Part shown: positions 1 through 8,556 of the stretch, piece after piece
How the letters are laid out: each line of letters starts with the position of its first letter
Numbering within the stretch: the stretch's first letter is position 1
Source of the DNA: Devosia lacusdianchii
GTDB taxonomy: Bacteria > Pseudomonadota > Alphaproteobacteria > Rhizobiales > Devosiaceae
DNA length: 64,000 bases
Direction of reading: 5' to 3'
NCBI RefSeq assembly: GCF_022429625.1
Contig: NZ_CP092483.1
Span: forward strand, 310,001-374,000
Notes under the pieces: generated by a model
Databases searched by the model: none
Seen by the model: the letters and a program-made list of their open reading frames with translations, nothing else
What the model was told of the DNA's origin: nothing
Position numbers and translations under genes: made by a program

Positions 1-1279
1 TGTCGCCTTCGCCCTCGGTGTGCCCGAGCGGCAGGTAGGCGCCATTGCCGGGCTGGGTGGCGAAGGAGAGGCCGACGAGATCGGCGGTCTGATTGTCGAG
101 CCCGGTGCTCTCTGCATCGGTGGCGACAAGGCCTTCGCGATAGGCGGCGTCGATCCAGCGCTGCAGATGCTCGGCGTCGCGGATGATTTCGTAGCGCTCG
201 GGCGTCCACGGGATGGCCTTGGTGGCCTCATGCATGGCGGCGGCATGCAGCACCACCGGTGAACCGGCACGGCCCTCGGCCTCCTGGCGCGCGGCACGGG
301 CTTCGGCGCGGGCTTCGTTGTTGAAGCCGACGGGGGCGACGGGCGCCACGGCCAGTTCCGGATCGGGTGCCCAGGCATCCGGGTCGGCGCCGATCAGGTT
401 GGCGAGGCGCTTGGTGATGGTGGCGAACTCCATCGCCTTGAGGAAGGGGAAGAGCTTGCCCGGCTCGATCGGCTGGCGGGCCAGTGCCCCGAGGTCGAGC
501 TCGACCGGCACGTCCTGCGCGAGGGTTACGAGGCGCTTGGAAATGCGCGCCAGGTCGGCATTGGCGATGAGCTTTTCGCGCCGGGCATTTTGCTTGATCT
601 CGCCGGCATGCTCGAGCAGGTTTTCGATATTGCCGTACTGGTTGATCAGCTCGGCCGCCGTCTTGACGCCGATGCCGGGGACGCCCGGCACGTTGTCGAC
701 GCTGTCGCCGCACAAAGCCTGCACGTCGATGACCTTGTCGGGCGTAACGCCGAACTTGTTGAACACCTCGTCGACGCCGATCCAGCGCAGCGGCGGTTGC
801 CCGGGGCGGGGGATGGTATCGAGCAGGCGGATCGAGCCATCCGGCTGCACCATCTGCATAAGGTCCTTGTCGGAGGAGACAATGGTCGCCTTGCCACCGG
901 CCTTGCGGGCCATGGCGGCATAAGTGGCGATGATGTCGTCGGCCTCCCAGCCCTCCATTTCGATGGAGGGGATATTGTAGGCGCGGGTGGCGGCGCGGGT
1001 GAGCGGAAATTGCGGCACCAGTTCGGGCGGCGCCGGCGGACGCTGCGCCTTGTACTCGGCGAAGAAATCGTCGCGGAAGGTCTTGCCCTTGGCGTCGAAG
1101 ATGACGGCCATGTGGGTCGGCTCATCCTCGCCCTTGAGATCCTCCATCAGCTTCCACAGCATGTTGCAGAAGCCCTGGACACAGCCCACGGGCAGGCCAT
1201 CCGACTTGCGATTGAGCGGGGGCAGGGCATGGAAGGCGCGGAAAATATAGCCCGAGCCGTCGACGAGCAGCAGATGCAT
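1..1279 (-). CDS. polA: DNA polymerase I, N-terminal part (partial at window edge)
   Basis: DNA polymerase I fills gaps and removes RNA primers in replication and repair. The minus-strand reading opens with MHLLLVDGSGYIFRAFHA, the classical start of the 5'-3' exonuclease domain. It continues through VIFDAKGKTFR, a GWEADDIIAT metal-site motif, SSDKDLMQ and GDSVDNVPGVPGIG (helix-hairpin-helix), all typical of PolA. Near the window edge the 3'-5' exonuclease domain begins with TDAESTGL, which keeps the Asp-x-Glu pair used for proofreading, so this polymerase probably edits. About 426 residues are visible; the rest of the proofreading domain and the polymerase domain lie outside. The ATG at 1279 fits the family start. 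The gene is divergent from the KaiC-like gene. Confidence 0.96.
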   Translation of the reverse strand, partial: MHLLLVDGSGYIFRAFHALPPLNRKSDGLPVGCVQGFCNMLWKLMEDLKGEDEPTHMAVIFDAKGKTFRDDFFAEYKAQRPPAPPELVPQFPLTRAATRAYNIPSIEMEGWEADDIIATYAAMARKAGGKATIVSSDKDLMQMVQPDGSIRLLDTIPRPGQPPLRWIGVDEVFNKFGVTPDKVIDVQALCGDSVDNVPGVPGIGVKTAAELINQYGNIENLLEHAGEIKQNARREKLIANADLARISKRLVTLAQDVPVELDLGALARQPIEPGKLFPFLKAMEFATITKRLANLIGADPDAWAPDPELAVAPVAPVGFNNEARAEARAARQEAEGRAGSPVVLHAAAMHEATKAIPWTPERYEIIRDAEHLQRWIDAAYREGLVATDAESTGLDNQTADLVGLSFATQPGNGAYLPLGHTEGEGD

Positions 1280-1430
1280 GAAACCGATTCCATTGGATGC
1301 GAGGCGTGACTTTAGGGGAGTTTTGCCGCAGCAAAAAGGCCTGTGCGAAGGGGAACCAGCATCGTCAATCACGCGTTGGCGAGAATTGGGGCGGAAAGGC
1401 CCCACTTTGAGAGAATCGGTAGAAAGCGTC

Positions 1431-2963
1431 ATGTCCGACATAGCTGAAGACAATAAAGCCAGGCTCGGCGTTGCCGGCCTAGACAATATCCTCGTGGGTG
1501 GATTGGCTCGCGGACACCTCTACCTGCTCGAGGGCAGCCCCGGTACCGGCAAGACGACGATCGCCCTGCAATTCCTGCTCGAAGGCCACGCCTGCGGCGA
1601 AAAGGGGCTCTATGTCACCCTGTCGGAAACCGAGGAAGAACTGCGGCTGACCGCCAATTCGCATGATTGGGAAATCGACGCCAAGTTCAACATTTTCGAA
1701 CTGGCGCCGCCCGAAAGCCTGCTCGACAGCGAGCAGCAGCAATCGCTGCTCTACTCGTCTGATCTTGAGCTGGGCGAGGCGACCAAGGCGATGTTCGAGG
1801 CGGTAGAGCGGATAAAGCCCGACCGGATCGTGCTCGACAGCTTGTCCGAAATCCGGCTTCTGGCCCAGAGCTCGCTCCGCTATCGGCGGCAGATCTTATT
1901 GCTCAAGCACTATTTCGCCCGCAATGGCGCAACTGTGCTCATGCTCGACGACCTCACCAGCGACGCCAATGACAAGACGGTTCATTCGGTCGCGCATGGC
2001 GTGATGCGCCTCGAGGAGCTAGCGCCGACCTATGGCGCGGAACGTCGCCGCCTGCGGGTGATCAAGTATCGCGGCCAAGCCTATCGCGGCGGCTATCACG
2101 ATTTTACCATCAAGCGCGGCGGCGTCGACGTGTTTCCACGGCTGGTGGCCAGCGAGCATCGCACCAAGTTCGATCGCTCGGCGCTCACGAGCAACATAGT
2201 CGAGCTCGATGCCCTGCTCGGAGGCGGTTTGGAGCGCGGCTCCAGTGCGTTGGTGCTCGGGCCGGCGGGCTCCGGCAAGTCGCTGTTGACGCTGCACTTT
2301 GCGCGGGCGGCGGTGGAGCGCGGCGAGAAGGCCGCCCTGTTCATTTTCGATGAGGAACTGGGCCTGCTTTTCACCCGCGCCAAGGCCATGGGCATCGACC
2401 TGGAGGCGCTGCAGGATGGCGGCAACCTGCTGATCGAGCAATTGGATGCGGCCGAACTGTCGCCCGGCGAATTCGCCCATCGTGTGCGGCGAAAGGTCGA
2501 CGCGGCGCAGGTCAAGACCGTCGTTATCGACAGCCTCAACGGCTACCAGGCGGCCATGCCGGAAGAGCAGGCGCTGTTGCTGCACATGCATGAACTGCTG
2601 CAATATCTTAACCGCCAGGGCGCCACGACCTTCGTGACAGTCGCTCAGCATGGGCTGGTCGGGGATATGAAGTCGCCCGTGGATATCACTTACCTGGCGG
2701 ACACAGTGGTCCTGCTCCGCTATTTCGAGGCGGCCGGCCGGGTGCGCCGCGCCATCTCGGTGATCAAGAAGCGTTCGGGCAGCCACGAGGACACCATTCG
2801 CGAATATCGCATCGGACGCACCGGCATTTCCATCGGTAAGCCGCTGGAAGATTTCCAGGGTGTATTGCGCGGCGTTCCCACCTATACAGGCTCGAGCAGT
2901 CCTCTGCTGGAGTCCGAAGCGGATGCGCGCTTCGGCCCTGTCGTTGGAGACGATCGGGTGTGA
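1431..2963 (+). CDS. KaiC-like double-domain ATPase
   Basis: A 510-residue protein with two RecA/KaiC-type ATPase domains. The first has Walker A GSPGTGKTT at residues 35-43 and the pair of acidic residues in SETEEE. The second has GPAGSGKS at 277-284 and the catalytic-type FDEE. The C-terminal segment (VKxxRGSxHxxxIREY-like, here IKKRSGSHEDTIREY) matches KaiC. At the position of the KaiC dual phosphosite (Ser431/Thr432 in cyanobacteria) my alignment by eye gives Thr420-Tyr421. The reading frame is open back to 1278, but family alignment favours ATG 1431. No KaiA or KaiB is nearby. It overlaps the downstream kinase gene by 4 nt (GTGA), so the two are probably co-translated and act together. 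The role is likely signalling or timing of unknown output. Family assignment is strong; function is inference. Confidence 0.9.
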   Translation: MSDIAEDNKARLGVAGLDNILVGGLARGHLYLLEGSPGTGKTTIALQFLLEGHACGEKGLYVTLSETEEELRLTANSHDWEIDAKFNIFELAPPESLLDSEQQQSLLYSSDLELGEATKAMFEAVERIKPDRIVLDSLSEIRLLAQSSLRYRRQILLLKHYFARNGATVLMLDDLTSDANDKTVHSVAHGVMRLEELAPTYGAERRRLRVIKYRGQAYRGGYHDFTIKRGGVDVFPRLVASEHRTKFDRSALTSNIVELDALLGGGLERGSSALVLGPAGSGKSLLTLHFARAAVERGEKAALFIFDEELGLLFTRAKAMGIDLEALQDGGNLLIEQLDAAELSPGEFAHRVRRKVDAAQVKTVVIDSLNGYQAAMPEEQALLLHMHELLQYLNRQGATTFVTVAQHGLVGDMKSPVDITYLADTVVLLRYFEAAGRVRRAISVIKKRSGSHEDTIREYRIGRTGISIGKPLEDFQGVLRGVPTYTGSSSPLLESEADARFGPVVGDDRV

Positions 2964-5317
2964 TCAATTCGGAACGCGCTCTGATCCTCGCGCCGAAGGG
3001 GCGGGACGGCCTGGTTGCCGCCTCGTTGCTGGCTGGCGTCGGGCGGCAGGCCGACGTGGTCGACACAATCGGTCAGCTGATCGATGGGCTTGAAGCGGGT
3101 GCCGGCCTCGCCATCATCACCGGCGAGGCGCTGCAATATGCCGACCTGACCGGCCTGCGGAGCTGGATCGAGCAGCAGCCTCCCTGGTCGGACTTTCCGT
3201 TCGTGATCCTCAGCCAGCGCGGCGGCGGTGCTGATCAGAGCCAGCTGATCCTGCAATTGCAGGCTGTGCTCGGTAACGTCATCGTTCTGGAACGGCCATT
3301 CCACCCCTCGGCGTTGCTGAATGCCGTGGAAAACGCCCTGCGCGGCAGGCGGCGCCAATATGAGGCGCGGCGCAATCTCGAGCATATGCGCGAGGGCGAG
3401 CAACGGCTGCAGACGGCGCTGCTAGCTGGACGCATGGGCTCGTGGGAACTCGACCTTGTCGAGTTGACGCTTGATGGTTCGGACCAGCTCAAGGCCTGTT
3501 TTGGGCGGCGTCCGGATGAGACGCTGCTCTTCGCCGATATGATCGAAGCCGTTGTACTATCCGACCAGCGGCGGGTGCAGCGCGCCTTTGACGACGCCAT
3601 GAAAGGCGCCGACCTGGTGCTTGAATATCGGGTGCACTGGCCCGATGGCTCCGAGCATTGGGTCGATGCGCGCGCCCGCGTGCTGGTCGATCGCTTGGGC
3701 CGGCCGAAGACACTGGTGGGCGTGATCTCCGATATCACCGCCCGCAAGGCGGTCGAGGCCGAACGTGAAAAGCTGCTCGAAGCGGTGGCTGCCGAACGGC
3801 AACGCACCCAGCAGGCTTTGCGCGGCGAACGCGCGCTGTCCGGCCTGTTGCTGACCAGCGTGCCGGCCGGCATCGTGGCTTACGACAGCGAACTCCGGGT
3901 GACCATCTGGAACCCTGTCATGGAGCGCATTTTCGGCCTGCCGGCCCCGGCCGTGATCGGTCGATCGCTGGCACGCATCATCGGCGATGGCCAGGCGGAG
4001 GTCATCGAACACCGCCTGCGCGATGCGCTAGCCGGGATTTCGGGGCCCATCGAGGAGATCGAACTGACTACGCTGGCCAGTGGCCAAGTGGTGCTGGAAA
4101 GCCAGCACGCCCCGCTGCGTGGCGGCGACGGCGAGATCGTCGGTGGCGCAGCATTCTTCCGAGAAATGACGGAGCGTCGCCGCGCCGAGGAACAATTGCG
4201 GCAGGCCCAGAAGATGGAAACCATCGGCCAGCTAACCGGCGGGGTGGCGCATGACTTCAATAACCTGCTCGCCGCCATCCAGGGCAATCTTGAGCTGCTG
4301 CGCAAGCGCCTGCCCGACGATCCGCAGATCCGCCGCTTCATCGATGGCGCGCTGCAGGGCGCTCAACGGGGCGCGTCGTTGACGTCGCGCCTACTGGCCT
4401 TTGCGCGGCGGCAGGACCTTAAGCCCGAGCCTACAGACCTCAGCCAACTGCTGGAAGGCATGCGGGGATTGATGGAGCGCTCGATCGGGCCGCTGATCGC
4501 CGTCGAATATGACCTCGCCCCCGACCTGCCTCCCGCCAGGGTCGACGCCAACCAGCTCGAACTGGCCATTCTCAACCTCGCCGTCAACGCGCGCGACGCC
4601 ATGCCCGATGGTGGGCGGCTGTCCTTCTCGCTCGGTCAATACGAGGCGCCGCCAGGCGTCCTGTCGCCAGGCCGATACCTGCGCCTATCCGTTGCCGATA
4701 CGGGCACAGGAATGGATGCGGAGACGCTCAAGAGCGCAATTGAGCCATTTTTCTCGACTAAGGAACTTGGCAAGGGGACAGGCCTTGGGCTGTCCATGGT
4801 GCACGGGCTTGCGGTTCAGCTGGGCGGCGCACTGCAGCTCAACAGTCAATTGGGTGAGGGAACGCGCGCCGACTTATGGCTGCCGATCTCGTCCGCACCC
4901 GTCAGGGAAGTTCAGGAAATGGAACCCGAACAAGCCATTACTCCCGCCGCCTCGGTGATCCTGGTCGTGGACGACGATGCGCTCATCAATATGAGCACTG
5001 TCGACATGGTGCAGGATCTGGGCCACACCGCGCTCGAGGCCTATTCCGGTAAGGAGGCGCTAGAAATTCTCGGCAGTGGGCGCCAGATCGACGCCTTGAT
5101 CACTGACTATGCCATGCCTGGCATGACCGGCGTGGAACTGGCCAACCGCGCGCGCGAATTGCATCCGGACCTGCCGATCCTGCTGGCTACCGGCTATGCC
5201 GACTTGCCCAGTGGCACCACCACCGACCTGCCGCGCCTCGCCAAGCCCTATCAGCAATCGGACCTGGCGGCGCAGGTTTCGCGGTTGCTGGCTGGACGCA
5301 CCGCCGCATCGTCCTAG
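2960..5317 (+). CDS. Hybrid sensor histidine kinase with PAS domains and C-terminal receiver
   Basis: A 785-residue cytoplasmic kinase with no membrane segment. Residues 1-130 resemble a receiver fold but lack a clear phospho-acceptor motif. Two PAS-like regions follow (about 150-265, ending GVISDITARK, and about 290-410, ending FFREMTERRR). Then come a HisKA dimerisation domain with phospho-accepting His431 (VAHDFNN), a HATPase domain with N box NLAVNARDAM, G1 DTGTGM and G2 GKGTGLGLS, and a receiver domain with VVDDDA, Asp716 in TDYAMP and the Lys of LAKPY. Start is GTG 2960, overlapping the KaiC-like stop. In this layout the KaiC-like protein may report to, or be regulated by, the kinase. 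The N-terminal pseudo-receiver recalls clock-input kinases such as SasA/CikA only by analogy. Confidence 0.92.
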   Translation: MINSERALILAPKGRDGLVAASLLAGVGRQADVVDTIGQLIDGLEAGAGLAIITGEALQYADLTGLRSWIEQQPPWSDFPFVILSQRGGGADQSQLILQLQAVLGNVIVLERPFHPSALLNAVENALRGRRRQYEARRNLEHMREGEQRLQTALLAGRMGSWELDLVELTLDGSDQLKACFGRRPDETLLFADMIEAVVLSDQRRVQRAFDDAMKGADLVLEYRVHWPDGSEHWVDARARVLVDRLGRPKTLVGVISDITARKAVEAEREKLLEAVAAERQRTQQALRGERALSGLLLTSVPAGIVAYDSELRVTIWNPVMERIFGLPAPAVIGRSLARIIGDGQAEVIEHRLRDALAGISGPIEEIELTTLASGQVVLESQHAPLRGGDGEIVGGAAFFREMTERRRAEEQLRQAQKMETIGQLTGGVAHDFNNLLAAIQGNLELLRKRLPDDPQIRRFIDGALQGAQRGASLTSRLLAFARRQDLKPEPTDLSQLLEGMRGLMERSIGPLIAVEYDLAPDLPPARVDANQLELAILNLAVNARDAMPDGGRLSFSLGQYEAPPGVLSPGRYLRLSVADTGTGMDAETLKSAIEPFFSTKELGKGTGLGLSMVHGLAVQLGGALQLNSQLGEGTRADLWLPISSAPVREVQEMEPEQAITPAASVILVVDDDALINMSTVDMVQDLGHTALEAYSGKEALEILGSGRQIDALITDYAMPGMTGVELANRARELHPDLPILLATGYADLPSGTTTDLPRLAKPYQQSDLAAQVSRLLAGRTAASS

Positions 5318-5379
5318 GTCTCCCGTCGCCTTCACCAGTTGACAAAATCGCCGGCAAAAGGCCTTGTCTGGAGCCGCTT

Positions 5380-5397
5380 GGCGCGCCCTAACGCGCC
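5380..5397 (+). terminator. Short GC hairpin after the kinase gene
   Basis: GGCGCG (5380-5385) pairs with CGCGCC (5392-5397) around a CCCTAA loop, 62 nt after the kinase stop. There is no T-run, so it is a weak terminator candidate. Confidence 0.3.
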
Positions 5398-5437
5398 GAG
5401 CTGACCGTTGGAATTTCAGAAAAAGGCGACGTCGAAA

Positions 5438-5872
5438 ATGACCAAAGCTGTCGTATGCGGACTGCTCACCCTCATGCTGCTCGCGGGCCAACCCGCTTTT
5501 GCCGCTCAGAATGTCGGCTTCGGCGACGACGCCGGCGAATATTCCAATGATGGGGAATGCGACGATCCGCGCTTTGAAGGCGCCGGCATGACCGCGACCG
5601 CGCTGCTGAGCGACGACGTGCTGCATGACGCCACCGACTGCAAGGCCGCTTTCGATGCGGGTCAGCTGACCCTGCGTGGCGTTGGCGATGATGGCACCGT
5701 CGATTTCGGCGACGACAATGGCGAATACTCCAACGACGGCGAATGCGATGACATGCGCTTCACCGGCTCGGGCATGACCGCGACGGCGCTGATCCAGGAC
5801 GACATCATGCATGATGCGACCGACTGCAAGTCGGCCTACGATGCCGGCAAGATCAAGCTGCGCCTGAAGTAA
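5438..5872 (+). CDS. Small secreted protein with two tandem acidic Cys repeats
   Basis: A 144-residue protein. It starts with a signal peptide (MTKAVVCGLLTLMLLAG..., probable cleavage after AFA). The mature part is almost entirely two copies of a roughly 58-residue unit: FGDD-x-GEYSNDGECDD-x-RF, a Gly-Met-Thr-Ala-Thr-Ala-Leu segment, then a short acidic stretch, HDATDCK and (A/Y)DAG. Each unit has exactly two cysteines, suggesting one disulfide per repeat, and many Asp/Glu that could bind calcium. The same EYxNDGECDDPRF-type motif occurs in other alphaproteobacterial secreted proteins, but I know no assigned function. A TTG 30 nt upstream is also in frame. ATG 5438 is chosen because it starts a canonical signal peptide. 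The gene stands alone and converges on the lytic transglycosylase gene. Confidence 0.85.
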   Translation: MTKAVVCGLLTLMLLAGQPAFAAQNVGFGDDAGEYSNDGECDDPRFEGAGMTATALLSDDVLHDATDCKAAFDAGQLTLRGVGDDGTVDFGDDNGEYSNDGECDDMRFTGSGMTATALIQDDIMHDATDCKSAYDAGKIKLRLK

Positions 5873-5886
5873 GTTCTGTTGAGTGC

Positions 5887-5908
5887 GCCCGTCGCCAATG
5901 CGGCGGGC
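5887..5908. terminator. Hairpin between convergent genes
   Basis: GCCCGTCGC (5887-5895) and GCGGCGGGC (5900-5908) pair with one G-T wobble around a CAAT loop. The hairpin sits between the stops of the repeat protein and the transglycosylase, so it could serve both strands. Confidence 0.6.
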
Positions 5909-5915
5909 GGCTTAA

Positions 5916-6482
5916 CTAGCGCAGGCCCGCCGCCTCGAGCAGGCCGGCCCGCTTGGCGTCGTAATAATAGCCGCGCGCATAAAAACGTACCGCCTGGTCC
6001 GGATTGCCCTTGGCGGTCATGTAGGCACCCGCGAGATAACGGACGGCGTAGCGCAGGTTGGTTTCCGCATCGAGCAGGCCCGTGGGTGTGCCCTGGTAAC
6101 CCATGCCGCTCGCCGTGGCGTGGCTGATCTGCATCAAGCCATAATAGGGTCCGTTGCGGGCAGCGGCATTATAGTTGCTCTCGCGCACGATGACGCGGCG
6201 CACCAGGCTTTCCGGCACATTGTATTGCTGGGAATAGTGGGCGATGAGCCCATCGAGCGAGCTATCGGCATATCCGAGCGCCGAGGGCGCAGCAGGAACC
6301 GCCGTGGCATCGGGCACGTGCCCCGCCGGGGTCGAGGGCGCTGCGAAATTGGCGAGGGCCGCGGTGGCCGGGCCAGGCGCGGGCTTGAGCGAGCTCAACG
6401 AGCAGCCTGAAACCACCAGAGCCAGCATGACCGCTGCGCCAAGTGCCGCCCCGGTCCTGCCCGTCGTCATTGTCGTGTTCAT
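5916..6482 (-). CDS. Lipoprotein lytic transglycosylase (SLT family)
   Basis: A 188-residue protein. The signal sequence ends in a lipobox VSGC, so the protein is probably lipid-anchored and periplasmic. After a Pro/Ala-rich linker (residues 30-70) comes a compact SLT domain: VPESLVRRVIVRESNYN with the catalytic Glu in RES, then YYGLMQIS, and ETNLRYAVRYLAGAY, all standard for soluble lytic transglycosylases. It would cleave peptidoglycan between MurNAc and GlcNAc with formation of 1,6-anhydroMurNAc. It is short and has no accessory binding domain, and it is transcribed away from the channel gene. No secretion genes are next to it, so a general wall-remodelling role is more likely than a dedicated type III or IV secretion role. 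Confidence 0.9.
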   Translation of the reverse strand: MNTTMTTGRTGAALGAAVMLALVVSGCSLSSLKPAPGPATAALANFAAPSTPAGHVPDATAVPAAPSALGYADSSLDGLIAHYSQQYNVPESLVRRVIVRESNYNAAARNGPYYGLMQISHATASGMGYQGTPTGLLDAETNLRYAVRYLAGAYMTAKGNPDQAVRFYARGYYYDAKRAGLLEAAGLR

Positions 6483-6651
6483 GCAGCCACTCTAGCCGAT
6501 TTCGCTGTTCTGCGCGATAGGGTGCAATCGGGGCAACTTGATGGCAATTGCATGGCGTCGCCTGTGGGCCGCGCCGATTCTGCGTTGCCTTCGCCCTGCG
6601 CTCGGCTAACAATCGCGCCCAAAGGGCCCTGGGGACGGGCCGGGGAACCCA

Positions 6652-8556
6652 ATGAACCAGCGACATTCCTGGGGCGAACGCCTGCGCTATGAGTTCGACA
6701 AATCCATGTCGGCCGGGCCGATCGCGCTGATCGGCTGGTTGGCGGTCCTGTCGCTGATCGTGATCATTTTCGCCGGTGCGGTGATTGCGCTGTTGCGGAT
6801 CACCCCGGAGGGTGGGGAGGCACTCGGCTTCGTCGAGGCCATGTGGGCCTCGCTGATGCGCACGCTCGATGCCGGGACCATGGGCGGCGATGCCGGTTGG
6901 GCCTTCCGCATTGTCATGCTGGCAGTGACCATTGGCGGCATCTTCATCGTCTCGACGCTGATCGGCGTGCTCTCGTCCGGCATCGAAGCCAAGCTCGATG
7001 AGCTGCGCAAGGGGCGCAGCACAGTGCTGGAAGAAGACCACACCATCATCCTCAACTGGAGTCCGTCCATTTTCGACATCATCGCTGAACTGGTGGTGGC
7101 CAACAAAAGCCGGCGTCGCCCGCGCATCGTGGTCATGGCCGACCGTGACAAGGTGGCGATGGAAGACGAAATTGCCGCCAAGGTGCGCCAACTGGGCAAT
7201 ACCCGCGTTATTTGCCGCAGCGGCGACCCGACCGACCTCTACGATCTCTCCCTGGTCTCGCCACAGCAGGCGCGTTCCATCATCGTGCTATCGCCCGAGC
7301 ATGAGGGCGGCCCGGCGACCGACGCCGACAGCCAGGTGATCAAGACCATCCTCGCGCTGGTCAACGATCCGCGCCGCCGCGCCGCGCCCTATCGCATTGC
7401 CGCCGAGATCCGTGACGCGGCCAGCGCCGAGGTCGCCCGCGTGGTCGGCGGCGCCGAGGCGCAACTGGTGTTGGCCGACGATCTCATCGCCCGCATCGTC
7501 GTTCATTCGAGCCGCCAGTCAGGTCTCTCGGCGGTCTATTCCGAGCTGCTGGATTTCGACGGCTGCGAAATCTATACCACCGCGCAACCCGGCCTCACGG
7601 GCAACACCTTCGGCGACGCCCTGATGGCCTATGAAAGCTCGACGCTGATCGGCCTGGTCTCGCCAGACGGGCAGGTAGTCCTCAACCCGCCGATGGAGAC
7701 CCTGATCGAGGAGGGCTGCAAAGCCATCATCATCGCCGAGGACGACGCGGCCATCCGCATCGTCACCGCGGGCATCAGCATGGACCTGGACGCGATCAGC
7801 GCGCCGCGGCCGCGCAGCCCGACGCCCGAGCGCGTCCTGCTGCTCGGCTGGAACCGCCGCGCGCCGATCATCGCCTACGAGCTCAGCCGCTATGTCGCCC
7901 CCGGCTCGGTGCTGACCATCGCCGCCGACACCCCCGATCTCGACGCCGCCGTGGCTGGCCTCGCCATCGCCAGCAGCAATCTGACGGTGGAATATGGCCG
8001 CATCGACACCACCAGCCGCAGCGATCTCGAAGCGCTCGACATCCCCGCCTATGACCATGTGCTGGTGCTTGGCTATTCCGACCTTCTCGGCGCCCAGCCC
8101 ACCGACACCCGCACGCTGGTGACCCTGCTGCATCTGCGTAAGATCGCCGAAGCTGCTGGCGTGCATGTCAAGGTGGTCAGCGAGATGGTGGATGTCCGCA
8201 ATCGCGAACTGGCCGAGGTCACGCGCGCCGACGATTTCGTCGTCAGCAACAAGCTGGTCAGCCTGATGCTGGCCCAGGCCTCGGAGAATGAGAACCTCGC
8301 AGCCATCTTCGAGGACCTGCTCGACGAGGAAGGCTCGGAAATCTACATGCGCCCCACCGAGGACTATGTGATCCCCGGCGTGCCGGTCAATTTCTATACG
8401 GTAACCGAGGCCGCGCGTGCCCGTGGCGAAGTCGCCATCGGTTATCACCGCCTCCGCGGGCCCGACGGCCTCAACGGCATCGTCGTCAATCCATCCAAAA
8501 CCGCAATCATCACCTACGGCGTCGGCGACCGGCTGATCGTGCTGGCGCGGGACTAG
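6652..8556 (+). CDS. CASTOR/POLLUX-type ion channel with RCK-like domains
   Basis: A 634-residue protein with two N-terminal membrane segments (about residues 23-50 and 80-110). Between them is a pore-like stretch containing LDAGTMGGD, which lines up with the ADAGNH filter of plant CASTOR/POLLUX (DMI1) channels. The rest is cytoplasmic: two Rossmann-like RCK/TrkA-N regions (TIILNWSPSIFDII... and RVLLLGWNRRAPIIAYEL), the conserved mid-region with SVIVLSPE-type sequence, and the family's typical C-terminal half. Plant homologues are nuclear-envelope cation channels needed for symbiosis. The bacterial members are generally uncharacterised and are presumed to conduct K+ or Ca2+ under ligand control. 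ATG 6652 was taken. It stands as a single transcription unit. Confidence 0.88.
   Translation: MNQRHSWGERLRYEFDKSMSAGPIALIGWLAVLSLIVIIFAGAVIALLRITPEGGEALGFVEAMWASLMRTLDAGTMGGDAGWAFRIVMLAVTIGGIFIVSTLIGVLSSGIEAKLDELRKGRSTVLEEDHTIILNWSPSIFDIIAELVVANKSRRRPRIVVMADRDKVAMEDEIAAKVRQLGNTRVICRSGDPTDLYDLSLVSPQQARSIIVLSPEHEGGPATDADSQVIKTILALVNDPRRRAAPYRIAAEIRDAASAEVARVVGGAEAQLVLADDLIARIVVHSSRQSGLSAVYSELLDFDGCEIYTTAQPGLTGNTFGDALMAYESSTLIGLVSPDGQVVLNPPMETLIEEGCKAIIIAEDDAAIRIVTAGISMDLDAISAPRPRSPTPERVLLLGWNRRAPIIAYELSRYVAPGSVLTIAADTPDLDAAVAGLAIASSNLTVEYGRIDTTSRSDLEALDIPAYDHVLVLGYSDLLGAQPTDTRTLVTLLHLRKIAEAAGVHVKVVSEMVDVRNRELAEVTRADDFVVSNKLVSLMLAQASENENLAAIFEDLLDEEGSEIYMRPTEDYVIPGVPVNFYTVTEAARARGEVAIGYHRLRGPDGLNGIVVNPSKTAIITYGVGDRLIVLARD

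Noticed and set aside
2019..2786. 255-residue minus-strand frame
   Set aside because: Antisense to the second ATPase domain of the KaiC-like gene.
6262..7191. 309-residue minus-strand frame
   Set aside because: Crosses the transglycosylase and channel genes in the wrong frame, low-complexity His/Arg/Gln composition.
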